Position numbers and translations under genes: made by a program
From: Desulfobacterales bacterium
GTDB lineage: Bacteria; Desulfobacterota; DSM-4660; Desulfatiglandales; Desulfatiglandaceae
Length of the DNA stretch: 6,475 nt
NCBI GenBank assembly: GCA_022013615.1
Contig: JAKLQB010000356.1
Coordinates: 1-6,475 of the forward strand
Reading direction: 5' to 3'
The notes under the pieces: model-generated
Databases searched by the model: none
Seen by the model: only the letters and a program-made list of their open reading frames with translations
What the model was told of the DNA's origin: nothing
In this document: piece by piece, positions 6,201 to 6,475 of the stretch
Layout of the letters: the number at the start of each line of letters is the position of its first letter
How positions within the stretch are numbered: position 1 is the stretch's first letter

Positions 6201-6454
6201 TCAAAGTTTTTACTGTCCATAAGGTATCTGGATTGAGACCGAACATTATCGATCTGATAAAAAATGGTGAGATATCCCTCGTCATTAACATCCCGGAGGG
6301 CTTAAAGTCCAAGGTAGACGAGCAGGTAATTCGCCGGGTTACCATTGAGCATAATGTTCCCTTAGTTACCACCACATCAGGTGCGTTTTTAATCGTTCGC
6401 GGATTTGAAGACATTCTCAAAAGTCCGTTTTCCTACAAACCGTTAGAAATCTGA
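3266..6454 (+). CDS. CarB-like protein with degenerate ATP-grasp sites (probable pseudoenzyme)
   Basis: The 1062-residue protein is collinear with the carbamoyl-phosphate synthetase large subunit (E. coli CarB, 1073). By hand alignment the order is: first synthetase half (about 1-400, opening GSGPERIGK, then DDNPAT and RPAFG), an oligomerisation-like segment (about 405-545), second half (about 550-930, GPGPFTIGWGTEID, NNNPD, GVHSGD), and a C-terminal MGS-like regulatory domain (about 935-1062). Both catalytic sites are eroded. The E. coli residues E299/N301/R303 are R294/I296/G298 here, and E841/N843/R845 are G833/W835/Y837. R129 is E122, Q285 is R280, R675 is I666 and Q829 is D821. R169 and R715 persist as R162 and R706. 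The effector-domain residues K954, T974, T977, K993 and N1015 persist as K947, T967, T970, K986 and N1008. There is no frameshift or stop, so decay into a pseudogene is unlikely. Carbamoyl phosphate synthesis is therefore not expected; regulation, scaffolding or altered chemistry are possible. No carA is adjacent in the window. Homology is certain; function is unknown. Confidence 0.85.
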   Translation: MRILTIGSGPERIGKTGHYDRFALQALQFLMKEGHEVVWVDDNPATLTSCPDQTKRVYLEPLNLKLLEEIIEQEKPDGILPTFGGDLAMHLLVFLDRDGIIDRHGVQVLGTSIKALKRLLDEEVLKKNLCDLGIPFIETEVAHNIEECIRLCQSIGFPVILRPAFGLEGLEGYLVYNIEEVERFARFALNLSPVKEVVIQKMPLDWIQLAIEVVHDPGSPGKAHLVGTLEALEGGSGVHMGNSVVITPSLTLKGELLEKALDWAGIMASNLEICGSFQVRFVLSPNHSEIFVSRVIHGFSRFSLFLSILGCMPLGQINAALSLGISHEDLKQKLKLGDFGLMEQMGPFFVRVPVFLDSLLKTDNLLPTMLSMGTSIFLGQTPTTALGKALDYMFESDFSKKSGDEEPDFEGNDLMALGAKRLLKFIQKPDMENMEFQAKPFEFNPAVLPLLDEISSMWSRLRNVEGDHLPAGLIRQAKVMGLSNSSIAKLTGLDEKSIDEKCSGENAHPVLKSLGQDADNYRNKLCFLSYPINSIEEEPGFTYKRTDKGSHSLLFLGPGPFTIGWGTEIDQVLLKTIINIKDQGHRIFLINNNPDSLSLDPGVLDGICLETPSIASIQSALDKWPIDSLVHQFCPSIPEGLEDLLKARGIRISGTPLDSLRKIQDIKILWKILEEIGIPLMRHSIVTEPDRVLSDAARLGYPVLVRLTNKYLNPAAGIIYDEAMFRHFLNIDKKPVSKQMPIFIEKFQEGMISIQVLAIGDGQEAIPLAFIENIEEHGVHSGDCASIIPTLSLGDFHKSIAKDALNSIVAHFGIVGHVHMDLAIKGRSVYVTGLWPYPSQNIPFLEKSMRHLINDWNSKLFLGHQAGDLKISQQRNSPDRFYVKESVFPYTFFPDLDPILSPQMRSTGQVLGNECSFGKAYLKSQIAVNPKLPHRDGVFISVRDSEKEACLQIARKLLELGYTIVSTQGTAQFLTERGIKVFTVHKVSGLRPNIIDLIKNGEISLVINIPEGLKSKVDEQVIRRVTIEHNVPLVTTTSGAFLIVRGFEDILKSPFSYKPLEI

Positions 6455-6475
6455 GGGATTTTTTTGGAAGAGGAC

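Noticed and set aside
3266..6454. Annotation as functional carbamoyl-phosphate synthetase large subunit (carB)
   Set aside because: Overall homology is clear, but both ATP-grasp catalytic signatures are replaced by non-functional residues and no glutaminase subunit gene is adjacent in the window.
6445..6468. Intrinsic terminator at the end of the CarB-like gene
   Set aside because: A seven-base T tract is present, but the only stem is a five-pair A/T-rich one (AAATC / GATTT) overlapping the stop codon. That is too weak to call, and the window ends directly after.

Overview
The window looks like a stretch of chromosome from an anaerobic bacterium, most likely a Desulfobacterota (former Deltaproteobacteria) member. 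This is inferred from the gene content: an oxygen-sensitive [4Fe-4S]/FAD 4-hydroxybutyryl-CoA dehydratase-type enzyme, an acyl-CoA synthetase and a 2,4-diaminopentanoate dehydrogenase-type oxidoreductase side by side. No rRNA or other phylogenetic marker is present, so the taxonomy is not proven. All genes are on the + strand.

Layout. Bases 1-164 are the last 53 codons of an AMP-forming acyl-CoA synthetase. Bases 165-614 hold no convincing gene. They contain a small hairpin (247-265) and a 299-bp element bounded by a long two-part inverted repeat (287-353 against 512-585), which ends 18 bases before the Shine-Dalgarno of the next gene. Bases 615-2084 encode a 489-residue 4-hydroxybutyryl-CoA dehydratase homologue with all four iron-sulfur ligands. 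A 104-base gap with a bulged stem-loop follows. Bases 2189-3220 encode a 343-residue NAD(P)-dependent oxidoreductase of the diaminopentanoate/amine dehydrogenase family. After 45 bases, 3266-6454 encode a 1062-residue protein that keeps the full architecture of the carbamoyl-phosphate synthetase large subunit (CarB).

The CarB-like protein is the most unusual object. By hand alignment with E. coli CarB, both ATP-grasp sites have lost almost all catalytic residues, including the Glu-x-Asn-x-Arg signature in each half. The frame is intact, and the C-terminal regulatory domain keeps nearly all of the nucleotide-effector contacts. It therefore looks like a maintained pseudoenzyme, or an enzyme with changed chemistry, rather than a carbamoyl-phosphate synthetase. 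No carA glutaminase gene lies next to it in the window.

How the genes may work together is inference. The ligase would activate a carboxylic acid to its CoA ester, the radical dehydratase would remove water (or a related group) from a 4-substituted acyl-CoA, and the oxidoreductase would act on an amino/keto compound. Together this suggests degradation of an amino acid or amine-derived acid, with the CarB-like protein as a regulatory, scaffold or unknown catalytic partner. The dehydrogenase and CarB-like genes are close enough to share a transcript. Linkage of the dehydratase gene to them is likely but less certain because of the stem-loop between them.
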